Assembly (NCBI RefSeq): GCF_000014885.1
Contig: NC_011566.1
Coordinates: 4,073,501-4,137,500 of the forward strand
Length of the DNA stretch: 64,000 nucleotides
Direction: 5' to 3'
Source: Shewanella piezotolerans WP3
Lineage (GTDB): Bacteria > Pseudomonadota > Gammaproteobacteria > Enterobacterales > Shewanellaceae
In this document: in pieces, positions 54,711-64,000 of the stretch
Layout of the letters: the number at the start of each line of letters is the position of its first letter
How positions within the stretch are numbered: the first letter of the stretch is position 1
The notes under the pieces: model-generated
What the model was told of the DNA's origin: nothing
Seen by the model: only the letters and a program-made list of their open reading frames with translations
Database searches by the model: none
Translations under genes and position numbers: made by a program

Positions 54711-55003
54711 TAACAACCCCAAAACTAACGATGCTCACTAAAATCTAAAGTTCGCACCTACAGCTACGCAGCCTAAACAACTCCCTATGTATAGCCACAA
54801 ATTAATATCATGCATTTCTAACATGATCATCGGCTACTCTTTAAGAGATCTTTAGTTAATTGTCACAAAAAAGTTTAATTAATTCGATTTTAAGTTAGAA
54901 AACAACAAAGTAAGCAGAATAAAATATTAAAAAACCGCATTACTGTTTAAGTAATGCGGCTAAGTTTGGCCAGCAATAGCGACTGAATAATGCAAAGTGT
55001 TAA
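54711..55003. other. Gap between the MCP gene and ybeL
   Basis: 290 bp, A+T-rich. Contains the ybeL terminator at 54930-54960 and presumably the MCP promoter. No other feature seen. Confidence 0.35.
54930..54960 (-). terminator. Rho-independent terminator after ybeL
   Basis: On the minus strand CCGCATTACT-TAAAC-AGTAATGCGG is followed by T6. Confidence 0.9.
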
Positions 55004-55504
55004 CTATGGCGCTAAGGCTTCTCGAGTAAACTCACCGTTGTCGCACTCGGTGCAATCAGAAACTACGCCAGGAAACTCTATTTTGGCTTCATGGCCACAC
55101 GCGGTACAAACCATGGTTCCCTGGCCTACTATTTCACCTGTTTCATAGTAGCCATGATGCTTAAAGTCCTGGGCAACTTCATGCCACTCCACCTGACTTC
55201 TATCGGTAATTTCGCTGAGCCAATGCCATAAAGTGTTCTCTACTGTGATCATTGTCGGGCTATGACTAAGGTCGGTAGCATTTTTCTCTTGTAAAAAACT
55301 GGCAATATCACGTTTTAAAAATTGTTCAACCAAAGCCAACTCTTCAGCTTTGGCTTGCTCTTTGATGGCTAAGAATTCTTTACTGCTTTGGGTCTGCTGG
55401 TACAAACTCTTTACAGTCAATGAGTTATCATCACTATATTGAGCTTTTATCTGTTGAATAAGCGCCTCATAAAGCGAAAGTAACTCAGTACTTTTATCAC
55501 TCAT
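55004..55504 (-). CDS. ybeL: Zinc-ribbon protein YbeL (DUF1451)
   Basis: A 166-aa cytoplasmic protein. A helical N-terminal part is followed by a four-Cys zinc ribbon, CTACGHE and CTECDNGEF, in residues about 130-155. The length, ribbon and position next to leuS match E. coli YbeL. Function is unknown. Divergent from leuS with about 100 bp between. Confidence 0.88.
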   Translation of the reverse strand: MSDKSTELLSLYEALIQQIKAQYSDDNSLTVKSLYQQTQSSKEFLAIKEQAKAEELALVEQFLKRDIASFLQEKNATDLSHSPTMITVENTLWHWLSEITDRSQVEWHEVAQDFKHHGYYETGEIVGQGTMVCTACGHEAKIEFPGVVSDCTECDNGEFTREALAP

Positions 55505-55624
55505 AGTAAATACTCCTTCTACGAACCTTTTTAATGACTCACTTCTAGTTTATTCTATGTCGATATAACTCGCGCAGAAATAGCGCGAGATCAAACAATA
55601 GGCGGCATGGCCGGAAATAGATTG

Positions 55625-58204
55625 ATGCAAGAGCAATATACTCCTTCTGAAATTGAAGCAAAAGTGCAACAGCACTGGAAAGATGAAAAGACATTTGAAG
55701 TTACCGAAGATGCGAACAAAGAAAAGTTTTACTGCCTTTCTATGTTTCCATACCCTTCAGGTCGACTACACATGGGCCATGTACGTAACTACACCATAGG
55801 TGATGTAGTCGCACGTTACCAGCGCCTGCAAGGCAAAAATGTTCTACAACCTATTGGTTGGGACTCATTTGGTCTGCCTGCTGAAAACGCAGCGATTAAG
55901 AACAACACCGCACCAGCCCCATGGACCTATGAGAACATAGACTACATGAAGAACCAGCTTAAAATGCTTGGTTTTGGTTATGACTGGTCACGTGAAATTG
56001 CCACTTGTACGCCAGAGTACTACCGCTGGGAACAATGGTTCTTCACTAAGCTGTATGAAAAAGGTTTGGTTTATAAGAAGACTGCCAACGTAAACTGGTG
56101 TCCAAATGATGAAACCGTGCTTGCGAACGAGCAAGTTATCGACGGCTGCTGCTGGCGCTGTGATACTACCGTTGAGCAGAAAGAGATCCCACAGTGGTTT
56201 ATTAAAATTACTGAGTATGCCGACGAGCTTCTAAAGGATATCGACCAGCTCGATGAGTGGCCAGAGCAAGTTAAGACCATGCAACGTAACTGGATTGGTC
56301 GTAGTGAAGGCATAGAGATGACCTTCCAAGTTGCCGATAGCGACCAAAGCTTTGATATCTACACCACACGACCAGATACTGTTATGGGTGTCACCTACGT
56401 GGCTATTGCTGCAGCACACCCTCTTGCGAAGCAAGCTGCTGCCAACAATCCTGCATTAGCTGAGTTTATCGAAGAGTGTAATAACGCCGATACCACTGAA
56501 GCGGCTATGGCTGCAATGGAAAAGAAAGGCGTTGCTACAGGCCTTAATGCAATCCACCCACTGACAGGTAAAGAAGTGCCTATTTGGGTCGGTAACTTTG
56601 TCTTAATGAACTACGGTACTGGTGCAGTAATGTCTGTACCTGCACACGACCAACGTGATTACGAGTTCGCTAAGAAGTACGGCCTCACTATTGAAGGCGT
56701 CGTTAAACCTGCTGATAGCGATCTCGATATTAGCGAAGAAGCCTACACTGAAAAAGGTGTACTGTTTAACTCAGGTGAGTTCGATGGTCTAGACTTCCAA
56801 GCTGCTTTTGACGCAATTGATGCCAAACTGAGTGCTGAAGGTAAAGGTAAGCGCCAAGTGAACTTCCGTCTACGTGACTGGGGAGTTTCACGTCAACGTT
56901 ACTGGGGCGCACCAATTCCTATGGTGACTCTGGCTGACGGTACTGTGATGCCTACACCAGAAGAGCAGCTGCCAGTTATCTTGCCTGAAGATGTGGTTAT
57001 GGATGGTATTCAGAGCCCAATCAAAGCCGACAAAGAGTGGGCTAAGACCACGATTAACGGCCAAGAAGCGTTCCGTGAAACCGATACCTTTGACACCTTT
57101 ATGGAATCGTCTTGGTATTACGCTCGTTACTGTAGCCCAGATGCAGACGAGATGCTTGATCCTGCTAAAGCAAACTACTGGCTGCCGGTCGATCAATACA
57201 TTGGTGGCATCGAGCATGCTTGTATGCACTTATTGTATTTCCGTTTCTTCCATAAATTGCTCCGTGATACTGGACTGGTAAACTCAGACGAGCCAGCTAA
57301 ACGACTACTGACTCAAGGTATGGTATTAGCCGATGCTTACTACTATAACAATGAGAAAGGTGCACGCGTTTGGGTTGCTCCAAGTGATGTGACTGTACTT
57401 GAGACTGATGATAAAGGCCGTACCGTAAAAGCTGTTGATAGCGAAGGTAATGAGCTGGTTTACACAGGCATGAGCAAGATGTCTAAGTCTAAGAATAACG
57501 GTATCGACCCACAAGAGATGGTTGATAAATACGGTGCTGACACCGTTCGTTTATTCATGATGTTCGCAGCGCCACCAGAGCTAACGCTTGAGTGGCAAGA
57601 GTCGAGTGTTGAGGGTGCACACCGCTTTATTAAACGTTTGTGGAAAACCGCGCACGATCATATTGCAGCGGGCCCAACTGTAGCACTTGATATTAAATCA
57701 CTTAATGCTGGCCAAAAAGAGCTGCGTCGTGAGCTTCACAAGACCATCGCTAAAGTGGGTGATGATATTGAACGTCGTCAAATGTTCAACACAGCCATTG
57801 CATCAGTCATGGAGTTGATGAACCGCTTACAGAAAGCGCCAACTGATTCAGAGCAAGACAGAGCATTAATGCAAGAAGCATTAAGTGCTGTCACGCGTCT
57901 GCTTTACCCTATCATTCCTCACACTAGCTTTAGCTTGTGGAATGAACTTGGTAATACGGGCGCGATTGAAGACGTGCTATGGCCAGAGGTTGATGAATCA
58001 GCACTGGTTGAAGACAGCAAGCTAATTATCGTTCAGGTTAACGGTAAACTGCGTGCAAAAGTTACTGTTGCAGCAGATGCGAGTAAAGAAGCCGTTGAAG
58101 CAGCGGGTATGGCCGAAGAGGGTGTGATTAAGCACACTGAAGGCAAAACCGTTCGTAAAGTTATCTACGTACCGGGCAAACTGCTCAATATCGTCGCTAA
58201 CTAA
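55625..58204 (+). CDS. leuS: Leucyl-tRNA synthetase
   Basis: Class I synthetase charging tRNA-Leu, including the UAG isoacceptors in this window. From ATG 55625 (MQEQYTPSEIEAKVQQHW) it has 859 aa, as in E. coli; an upstream ATG at 55607 adds six residues. HIGH motif as HMGH (YPSGRLHMGHVRNYT); editing domain in the middle with T-rich loop DIYTTRPDTVMGVTYVAIA; KMSKS in MSKMSKSKNNGIDP; C-terminal anticodon-binding domain. First of the packed run leuS-lptE-holA-nadD. Confidence 0.96.
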   Translation: MQEQYTPSEIEAKVQQHWKDEKTFEVTEDANKEKFYCLSMFPYPSGRLHMGHVRNYTIGDVVARYQRLQGKNVLQPIGWDSFGLPAENAAIKNNTAPAPWTYENIDYMKNQLKMLGFGYDWSREIATCTPEYYRWEQWFFTKLYEKGLVYKKTANVNWCPNDETVLANEQVIDGCCWRCDTTVEQKEIPQWFIKITEYADELLKDIDQLDEWPEQVKTMQRNWIGRSEGIEMTFQVADSDQSFDIYTTRPDTVMGVTYVAIAAAHPLAKQAAANNPALAEFIEECNNADTTEAAMAAMEKKGVATGLNAIHPLTGKEVPIWVGNFVLMNYGTGAVMSVPAHDQRDYEFAKKYGLTIEGVVKPADSDLDISEEAYTEKGVLFNSGEFDGLDFQAAFDAIDAKLSAEGKGKRQVNFRLRDWGVSRQRYWGAPIPMVTLADGTVMPTPEEQLPVILPEDVVMDGIQSPIKADKEWAKTTINGQEAFRETDTFDTFMESSWYYARYCSPDADEMLDPAKANYWLPVDQYIGGIEHACMHLLYFRFFHKLLRDTGLVNSDEPAKRLLTQGMVLADAYYYNNEKGARVWVAPSDVTVLETDDKGRTVKAVDSEGNELVYTGMSKMSKSKNNGIDPQEMVDKYGADTVRLFMMFAAPPELTLEWQESSVEGAHRFIKRLWKTAHDHIAAGPTVALDIKSLNAGQKELRRELHKTIAKVGDDIERRQMFNTAIASVMELMNRLQKAPTDSEQDRALMQEALSAVTRLLYPIIPHTSFSLWNELGNTGAIEDVLWPEVDESALVEDSKLIIVQVNGKLRAKVTVAADASKEAVEAAGMAEEGVIKHTEGKTVRKVIYVPGKLLNIVAN

Positions 58205-58263
58205 AGCAGCCCAATGCACTTTGCTTAGCGCAAAGTGCAAACAAGGATAACTAAACAAAGCTT

Positions 58264-58758
58264 ATGCTAATTAAACGCATATTTTTAGCAACCTTAGCAC
58301 TGAGCGTACTGCTTAGTGCTGGTTGCGGCTTTAAATTACAGGGAAGCTACTCAATCCCTGAACAATTGCAAACTGTAAGCTTAAGCAGCCAAGACGAGTA
58401 CAGTGAGTTGACTCGTTTAGTGCGTGAACGTTTAAGACTCAATAGTATTGCAGTTGTTGAGCCGGCAGATAATATTCCAACAGTCCGCATCATTAGCGAC
58501 TCGCTCGATCGTTCTACCTTGTCCATCTACCCAACGGGTAACGTGGCTGAATATGAGCTGATCTACCAAGTCTCATTTGCGGTACAACTGCCTAAAGCTG
58601 AATCTCAACGTTTTGAAGTTGACATTCATCGCGACTATTTGGACGATCCCCGTACAGCACTCGCTAAAAGCAGAGAGATGCAATTGCTACTCAAAGAGAT
58701 GCGCAACCAAGCGGCCGACCGTATAATTCAAACTTTGGCAGCTACAGAGGTTAATTGA
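58264..58758 (+). CDS. lptE: LPS-assembly lipoprotein LptE
   Basis: Outer-membrane lipoprotein forming the plug of the LptD barrel for lipopolysaccharide export. 164 aa. Lipobox SAGC with Cys21 follows the signal peptide; the mature chain starts GFKLQGSYSIPEQLQTV, the family opening. The stop overlaps the holA start (TGATG). About 60 bp after leuS. Confidence 0.93.
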   Translation: MLIKRIFLATLALSVLLSAGCGFKLQGSYSIPEQLQTVSLSSQDEYSELTRLVRERLRLNSIAVVEPADNIPTVRIISDSLDRSTLSIYPTGNVAEYELIYQVSFAVQLPKAESQRFEVDIHRDYLDDPRTALAKSREMQLLLKEMRNQAADRIIQTLAATEVN

Positions 58759-59789
58759 TGCGGGTCTACCCAGATCAATTGCTGCGAAATCTCAGCCCAC
58801 TGCCCCAATGTTGCCTTATCTTTGGTGACGACCCATGGCTGTGTGACCAAAGCCGAACGGCGTTACACCAAATCGCTAAACAGCAAGGCTTCGATGAAAA
58901 GATTCAATTAACTCAAGAAACTGGATTCAGTTGGAATGAATTAATTGATCAATGGCAGGCAATGAGCTTATTTTCCAGCCGCCGCATTATCGAATTGACG
59001 CTACCTACAGCAAAGCCGGGCACTGAGGGAAGTGCTATGTTTCAATCATTAATGCAGATGGATAATCCAGATGTTTTACTGATTTTAACAGGGCCTAAAC
59101 TCGCGCTAGAACAAACTAAAAGTAAGTGGTTCAAATCACTCGATGCAAAAGGCGTTTACGTGCCTTGTATCACACCAGAAGGTGCTCAGTTCCAGCGTTG
59201 GCTTGATGGCAGAATTAACCATTATTCTTTGACGTTATCGCGTGATTCTCGGGAGATGCTATTTGCACTTTATGAAGGCAACTTACTCGCCGCAGATCAA
59301 GCCTTACAGCTCTTACAACTACTAAGTCCAACGGCACCTATCGAGCCTGAACAGCTAAGTCAGTATTTTGAAGACCAATCACGCTTTAGTGTGTTCCAGC
59401 TAACAGATGCCATGTTAAGTAACCAGCAAGATAAAGCGCAGCATATCCTGTCACAACTTAAGAGCGAAGGCGTGGCAATGCCGATAATACTCTGGTCACT
59501 ATTCAAAGAGCTAGGCGTGTTATTGCAGCTCAAAACAGCAGAAGTCAATGGCCAAGCTTTGCAAGGTCTTTGGAGTAAGCTACGTATTTGGGACAAACGA
59601 AAACCTTTATACCAGCAAGCGATTAAGCGTTTATCTCTAGCTCAAGTAGAAACCCTGCTATCTACCTCATCAACATTAGAGTTAAAACTTAAGCAACAAG
59701 GTATAGAGGACTGGACAGGCCTGAGCCACATCTGTCTTCTGTTTGATGCTAAAGCCCACGACGCACTTAAACATATAGCGCTCGACTAA
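58758..59789 (+). CDS. holA: DNA polymerase III delta subunit
   Basis: Clamp-loader subunit that opens the beta clamp. 343 aa from ATG 58758; a TTG one codon earlier is in frame. N-terminal segment CCLIFGDDPWLCDQSRTAL is typical; C-terminal helical collar (FQLTDAMLSNQQDKAQHIL) follows. The start overlaps the lptE stop and the stop overlaps the nadD start (TAATG), so three genes are coupled. Confidence 0.93.
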   Translation: MRVYPDQLLRNLSPLPQCCLIFGDDPWLCDQSRTALHQIAKQQGFDEKIQLTQETGFSWNELIDQWQAMSLFSSRRIIELTLPTAKPGTEGSAMFQSLMQMDNPDVLLILTGPKLALEQTKSKWFKSLDAKGVYVPCITPEGAQFQRWLDGRINHYSLTLSRDSREMLFALYEGNLLAADQALQLLQLLSPTAPIEPEQLSQYFEDQSRFSVFQLTDAMLSNQQDKAQHILSQLKSEGVAMPIILWSLFKELGVLLQLKTAEVNGQALQGLWSKLRIWDKRKPLYQQAIKRLSLAQVETLLSTSSTLELKLKQQGIEDWTGLSHICLLFDAKAHDALKHIALD

Positions 59790-60472
59790 TGAAAATTGGT
59801 ATTTTAGGCGGCACCTTCGACCCGATCCACTTTGGCCATATTCGACCAGCACTTGAAGTGCAACAGCAACTTGCATTAGATGAAGTCTGGTTGATGCCAA
59901 ATCATATTCCGCCACACAAAAATGGTACCCATGTCAGTACCGATGATCGCCTCGCGATGGCTCAAGCAGTCTGTGAAGCTTTTCCACCATTAAAACTATG
60001 TGCGATTGAAGCGTTGCGTGAAAGCCCCTCATACACAGTTACAACGCTACAAGAGCTTAAGCTACAGTATCCTCAACATGAATTTTATTTTCTAATGGGA
60101 ATGGATTCGTTTTTGGGGCTACAGAGCTGGTATCAGTGGCAAGATTTATTTGAGCTGTGCCACCTTGTTGTTTGCCAGCGCCCAGGCTCAAATATGTCAG
60201 TAGAGCATCCCATGCATGCTGTTCTGACAAAACATGAGTGTGTCCCCATCACTACAATTGAAACTGAATCAATTGAAGCGAGTATCGCAACTAAAAGCGG
60301 GCTAATTTTCCGAGTCTCGATCACCGAGCAACCTTTTTCATCCACTCAAGTACGAGCAGACCTTTACCAAGGGTTAACAATCAAAGATGCTTTACCTGTC
60401 TGTATTCAACGATATATAAAGCAGCATCAGTTATACGCTTCAAAGGCTATCAATTCACCACAAAAATCTTAA
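59789..60472 (+). CDS. nadD: Nicotinate-mononucleotide adenylyltransferase
   Basis: Adenylates nicotinate mononucleotide in NAD synthesis. 227 aa. Opens with the nucleotidyltransferase motif GGTFDPIHFGH; later FLMGMDSFLGLQSWYQWQ and the C-terminal ISSTQ-like site (PFSSTQVRADL). The start overlaps the holA stop. Confidence 0.95.
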   Translation: MKIGILGGTFDPIHFGHIRPALEVQQQLALDEVWLMPNHIPPHKNGTHVSTDDRLAMAQAVCEAFPPLKLCAIEALRESPSYTVTTLQELKLQYPQHEFYFLMGMDSFLGLQSWYQWQDLFELCHLVVCQRPGSNMSVEHPMHAVLTKHECVPITTIETESIEASIATKSGLIFRVSITEQPFSSTQVRADLYQGLTIKDALPVCIQRYIKQHQLYASKAINSPQKS

Positions 60473-60523
60473 GCGTTAAAGTCACTATTTCTAATCTTCG
60501 CTATTAATCTACTACCTATTACC

Positions 60524-60532
60524 TGCTATACT
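60524..60532 (+). promoter_or_regulatory. Extended -10 promoter before rsfS
   Basis: TGCTATACT (TGn plus TATACT at 60527-60532) lies 34 bp before the GTG of rsfS, in the only sizeable gap of the leuS-rodA run. No convincing -35. Confidence 0.45.
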
Positions 60533-60565
60533 ATCGCGCTGTCTAAAAATTAATGGGGTATCCGC

Positions 60566-60895
60566 GTGGAAAGCGCCGAGCTAAAGCAATTTGTAATCGA
60601 TAAGGTTGAAGACCTTAAAGCTAAAGATATTGTCGTCATGGACGTATCAGAGAAATCTAACATCGCCGATTTTATGGTGGTATGTACAGGTAACTCAAAA
60701 ACACATGTAAAAGCAATCGCTGAAAATTTAGTGGTTGAGTCAAAACGTGCTGGCCTAAAGATTTTAGGTGTCGAAGGCCGTGAAAGCAGCGAATGGGTTC
60801 TTGTTGACCTAGGCGATGTCATCATGCACGTAATGCAAGACCAAACTCGTGACTTCTACCAGCTTGAAAAGCTATGGTCAGAAAAACCTGAATAA
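60566..60895 (+). CDS. rsfS: Ribosome silencing factor RsfS
   Basis: Binds L14 of the large subunit and blocks subunit joining under starvation. 109 aa with the DUF143 fold: DVSEKSNIADFMVVCTGNS, VVESKRAGLKILGVEGRESSEW, VDLGDVIMHVMQDQTRDFYQLEKLW. Start codon is GTG with GGGGT upstream. Its stop overlaps the rlmH start (TAATG). Confidence 0.95.
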   Translation: MESAELKQFVIDKVEDLKAKDIVVMDVSEKSNIADFMVVCTGNSKTHVKAIAENLVVESKRAGLKILGVEGRESSEWVLVDLGDVIMHVMQDQTRDFYQLEKLWSEKPE

Positions 60896-61365
60896 TGAAA
60901 ATTCAGTTAGTTGCAGTTGGGACCCGCATGCCAGACTGGGTCGAAACAGGTTTTAAGGAATATCAGCGCCGCTTTCCTCGAGATATGGCGCTTGAGTTAA
61001 TTGAAATCCCCGCTGGCAAACGCGGTAAAAATGCCGATATAGCTCGTATCCTCCAAAAAGAGGGCGAGTTAATGTTGGCCGCAATCCCCAAAGGCAACCA
61101 TATAGTCAGTCTCGATCTTCCAGGTAAAAACCTGAAGACCCCCGAACTGGCGCAACAGATGAACAAATGGTTACTCGATGGCCGTGACGTTAGTCTGTTA
61201 ATTGGTGGACCTGAAGGGCTTTCTCCTGACTGTAAAAAAGCAGCGGCGCAAAGCTGGTGCTTATCAGCGTTAACCCTTCCTCACCCTTTGGTTAGAGTGA
61301 TTGTTGCAGAAAGCCTTTATCGGGGCTGGAGTATTAACAATAATCATCCATACCACAGAGAATAA
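60895..61365 (+). CDS. rlmH: 23S rRNA (pseudouridine1915-N3)-methyltransferase RlmH
   Basis: SPOUT methyltransferase modifying helix 69 on assembled ribosomes. 156 aa, starting MKIQLVAVGTRMPDWVETGFKEY. SAM-binding knot: LIGGPEGLSPDCK, LTLPHPLVRVIVAESLYRGWSI, and the C-terminal NHPYHRE. The start overlaps rsfS; the rsfS-rlmH-mrdA-rodA order is standard. Confidence 0.97.
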   Translation: MKIQLVAVGTRMPDWVETGFKEYQRRFPRDMALELIEIPAGKRGKNADIARILQKEGELMLAAIPKGNHIVSLDLPGKNLKTPELAQQMNKWLLDGRDVSLLIGGPEGLSPDCKKAAAQSWCLSALTLPHPLVRVIVAESLYRGWSINNNHPYHRE

Positions 61366-61449
61366 TATCGACTTTACATTCAGTTAGTCTTACCTTAGCA
61401 GGAATAAGATATGTGCTTGCCACCTTTTTTTGAGCAGGAGAAAATGTAA

Positions 61450-63306
61450 GTGTCCCCTAGAAAGCGCATCACCATGAACGACCATGCAGCTGAAGCCTCG
61501 CTGTTTAAACGTCGCGCTCTATTTACCTTCCTTTGTGTTTTCGTTCTGTTGAGCTTGCTGCTCGTAAACCTCTACCAGCTGCAGATCCTCTCTTTCAAAG
61601 ATTATGAAACACGCTCGAATGATAACCGCATCCGAGTTGTCCCCGTCGCTCCAAGTCGTGGCCTTATCTATGATAGGCATGGGCAATTATTGGCAGAAAA
61701 TCAGCCATTCTTTTCATTGGAAATGGTGCCAGAAAAAGTCAACGACATTAGTGGAACCCTAGATAAATTAAGCCAAGTTATCTCTCTATCTAACGATGAA
61801 AAAGAGACTGTAATCGAAGCGCTTAAATATCACCGACGCTTCAAACCGCTAACCATCAAAAATAGACTCACCGAAGAGCAAGTGGCCGAATTTAGCGTCA
61901 ACCAGCATCAGTTCCCTGGTTTTTCTATTGAAGCCGGTCTCAAACGTCACTATCCCTATAATGGCTTAATGACTCATGCTCTTGGTTATGTAGGCAAAAT
62001 TAATAGCCGTGATAAAAGCTCACTTGAACGCAATAACAAGTGGAGTAATTACGCTGCAACGAAGGATATCGGTAAACAAGGTATCGAAAAGTTTTATGAA
62101 AGCATGCTGCTCGGAAAGCCAGGACATCTCGAAGAGGAGGTGAATAACCGAGGCCGGACTATTCGTACATTAAAATCTGAGCCACCTGTTCCAGGCCAAG
62201 ATATCTATCTGACTTTAGATCTTAATCTACAGAAAAAAGCCATGGAGCTACTGAATGGTCGCAGAGGCTCTGTAGTGGCCATAGATCCGAGAGATGGAGG
62301 CATCCTAGCGCTACTATCAAGCCCCACTTATGACCCTAATCAGTTTGTACATGGGATTAGCAGTAAAGCTTACAATGAACTGCTTAATTCGACATCAAAA
62401 CCGTTAATCAATCGTGCGACCCAAGGTCAGTATGCGCCTGCATCGACGGTTAAACCACACCTTGCTTTGCTTGGCTTAGAAAATAAAACTGTAAACCGAA
62501 AAACCCGTATTTGGGATCCTGGTTTCTGGCAGATCCCTGGGGTTGAACGTAAATACCGAGACTGGAAACGTTGGGGCCACGGTTGGGTTGATGTTAACAG
62601 TGCGATTGTGAGTTCGTGCGATACCTACTTCTACGATTTAGCCTATAAAACAGGTGTCGATGCCATCGCCAACTTTATGGAACCATTTGGCTTTGGTGAG
62701 CGCACCGGCGTCGATATTTTTGAAGAGTCAGCAGGGATCATGCCATCTAAAGATTGGAAGCGTTTGCGCTATAACCAACCTTGGTATATCGGCGATACCA
62801 TATCGGTCGGTATTGGACAAGGCTACTGGACGACTACCCCACTGCAGCTTGCTAATGCCACCGCTATTTTGGCAAATAAAGGCCGTCGCTTTGTGCCGCA
62901 TATGCTCAAATCGATTCAAGACCAAACCGCTAAAATCGATTCCCCTGCAGATGAGCTTGCGCCAATTGTGCTTAAAGACCCAAAGAACTGGGACATTATT
63001 AACGAAGCAATGCGAGACACTGCCCATAAATCACGTTTCACGGATGCCAAATATACAGCAGCGATGAAAACAGGTACCGCGCAGGTGTTCAGTGTGGCAG
63101 AGGACGCCAAGTACGACGCCGATACAATTGATGAACGCCTTAGAGATAACGCCCTAATTATTGCTTACGCCCCCTATGAGGACCCTAAAATTGTTTTGGC
63201 TGTTGTGCTTGAAAACGCCGGTTGGGGTGGCGCTAATGCAGGCCCTGTCGCACGTGCTCTGCTTGATGAGTATTTACTAAGAGATTCATGGGATGACAAA
63301 AAATGA
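61450..63306 (+). CDS. mrdA: Penicillin-binding protein 2
   Basis: Transpeptidase of the elongasome, acting in side-wall peptidoglycan synthesis. 618 aa from GTG 61450 with AGGAG about 11 bp upstream; ATG 61474 is an alternative. N-terminal membrane anchor (FTFLCVFVLLSLLLVNLYQLQ), pedestal domain, then transpeptidase with STVK (Ser332), SSCDTYFY (SxN-like) and KTGTAQVF. The stop overlaps the rodA start (ATGA). Confidence 0.95.
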   Translation: MSPRKRITMNDHAAEASLFKRRALFTFLCVFVLLSLLLVNLYQLQILSFKDYETRSNDNRIRVVPVAPSRGLIYDRHGQLLAENQPFFSLEMVPEKVNDISGTLDKLSQVISLSNDEKETVIEALKYHRRFKPLTIKNRLTEEQVAEFSVNQHQFPGFSIEAGLKRHYPYNGLMTHALGYVGKINSRDKSSLERNNKWSNYAATKDIGKQGIEKFYESMLLGKPGHLEEEVNNRGRTIRTLKSEPPVPGQDIYLTLDLNLQKKAMELLNGRRGSVVAIDPRDGGILALLSSPTYDPNQFVHGISSKAYNELLNSTSKPLINRATQGQYAPASTVKPHLALLGLENKTVNRKTRIWDPGFWQIPGVERKYRDWKRWGHGWVDVNSAIVSSCDTYFYDLAYKTGVDAIANFMEPFGFGERTGVDIFEESAGIMPSKDWKRLRYNQPWYIGDTISVGIGQGYWTTTPLQLANATAILANKGRRFVPHMLKSIQDQTAKIDSPADELAPIVLKDPKNWDIINEAMRDTAHKSRFTDAKYTAAMKTGTAQVFSVAEDAKYDADTIDERLRDNALIIAYAPYEDPKIVLAVVLENAGWGGANAGPVARALLDEYLLRDSWDDKK

Positions 63307-64000
63307 GTGCTCATAATAACCGCCCTAATATTTGGCAACGTCTGCATATCGATCTGCCACTATTAATTGGCTTACTGGCACTGATGGGCTTCGGGCTTGT
63401 CGTTATCTACTCTGCAGGTGGCGAAGATCTAGCACTTATGGATCGTCAGTTAGTTCGTATGGGACTATCACTGGTCATTATGTTTGCCGTGGCACAAATC
63501 AACCCTGAAATTCTTAGGCGTTGGGCATTTCCCATCTATATAGCCGGAATAATTCTGCTACTCGGAGTGCACTTTTTTGGTGAGATCAACAAAGGAGCTC
63601 AGCGCTGGTTAAACCTTGGTTTTATGGAGTTCCAGCCCTCAGAACTCATTAAGCTCGCATTTCCGATAACCATGGCATGGTATATCAGTAAGTTTCCACT
63701 GCCACCGAAAAAGCGCTATTTAGCAGGTGCTATTGTTATCTTATTGGTACCAACTCTACTTATCGCCAAACAGCCAGATTTGGGCACCTCAATTTTGGTT
63801 GCTGCCTCTGGTATTTTCGTACTATTTCTTTCAGGCATGAGCTGGCGCATTGTAGGTGGCTGTATCGGCGCAGTGTTAGCCATGTTGCCTGCTCTGTGGT
63901 TTTTCTTTATGCATGACTACCAACGTACGCGTGTCATGACACTACTCGATCCCGAAAAAGACCCGCTGGGTGCGGGCTACCATATTATACAGTCGAAAAT
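63303..64000 (+). CDS. rodA: Rod-shape-determining protein RodA, 3' end outside the window
   Basis: SEDS peptidoglycan glycosyltransferase partner of PBP2. About 232 N-terminal residues are visible: multiple membrane helices starting LPLLIGLLALMGFGLVVIYSA. The conserved GAQRWLNLGFMEFQPSELIKLAFP and KQPDLGTSILV follow, with FFMHDYQRTRVMTLLDPEKDPLGAGYHI at the edge. ATG 63303 overlaps the mrdA stop. Confidence 0.95.
   Translation, partial: MSAHNNRPNIWQRLHIDLPLLIGLLALMGFGLVVIYSAGGEDLALMDRQLVRMGLSLVIMFAVAQINPEILRRWAFPIYIAGIILLLGVHFFGEINKGAQRWLNLGFMEFQPSELIKLAFPITMAWYISKFPLPPKKRYLAGAIVILLVPTLLIAKQPDLGTSILVAASGIFVLFLSGMSWRIVGGCIGAVLAMLPALWFFFMHDYQRTRVMTLLDPEKDPLGAGYHIIQSK

Overview
The window is a chromosomal segment of a gamma-proteobacterium, almost certainly a marine Shewanella. 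Gene families and gene order support this: hemA-prfA-prmC; lolB-ispE-prs; ychF-pth; miaB-ybeZ-ybeY-ybeX-lnt; ybeL/leuS-lptE-holA-nadD-rsfS-rlmH-mrdA-rodA. So do an OmcA/MtrC-type surface multiheme cytochrome, a GlyGly-CTERM secreted protease and a Met-Leu-Gln tRNA array. No rRNA, CRISPR array, prophage or integrase is visible.

Layout. 1-19.5 kb is a mosaic of single genes: a truncated LysR regulator, a large secreted subtilase, rsuA, an M13 metallopeptidase lipoprotein, small unknown genes, a glutathione transferase, a PH-domain membrane protein, an Nramp-like transporter without the usual metal motif, a penicillin-binding-like serine hydrolase, yehS, malic enzyme (maeA), and an isolated fragment of a HINT-deaminase polymorphic toxin. 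19.7-29.2 kb holds a TPR-GGDEF diguanylate cyclase, queG, a dodecin, the scsBCD thiol-redox operon with a small membrane protein upstream, and a GNAT gene broken by a mobile-element end. 28.3-34.4 kb is housekeeping: heme synthesis and translation termination on the minus strand, lolB-ispE-prs on the plus strand.

34.5-41.6 kb is an accessory block between prs and the tRNA/ychF/pth segment. It holds a ToxR/CadC-like membrane regulator, an 11-heme UndA-like outer-surface cytochrome, and about 3 kb of dispersed repeats around one hypothetical gene. 41.66-42.8 kb is a minus-strand array of eight tRNAs (Met, Leu-TAG, Gln-TTG) with two degenerate tRNA-Met 3' fragments. 43.1-64 kb is conserved housekeeping: ychF, pth, ubiF, miaB to lnt, an MCP, ybeL, then a long, tightly packed plus-strand run from leuS to rodA, which runs off the window.

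The most interesting material is: (1) the orphan C-terminal half-HINT plus cytidine-deaminase-like ORF at 17937-18632; (2) several small inverted-repeat elements (MITE-like) with different ends, three of which share an internal core of about 40 bp, and one of which has left an end inside a GNAT gene; (3) the solitary undecaheme cytochrome and regulator inside a repeat-rich insertion; (4) the duplicated tRNA array with tRNA scars. All calls were made by reading the sequence; no database search was run.
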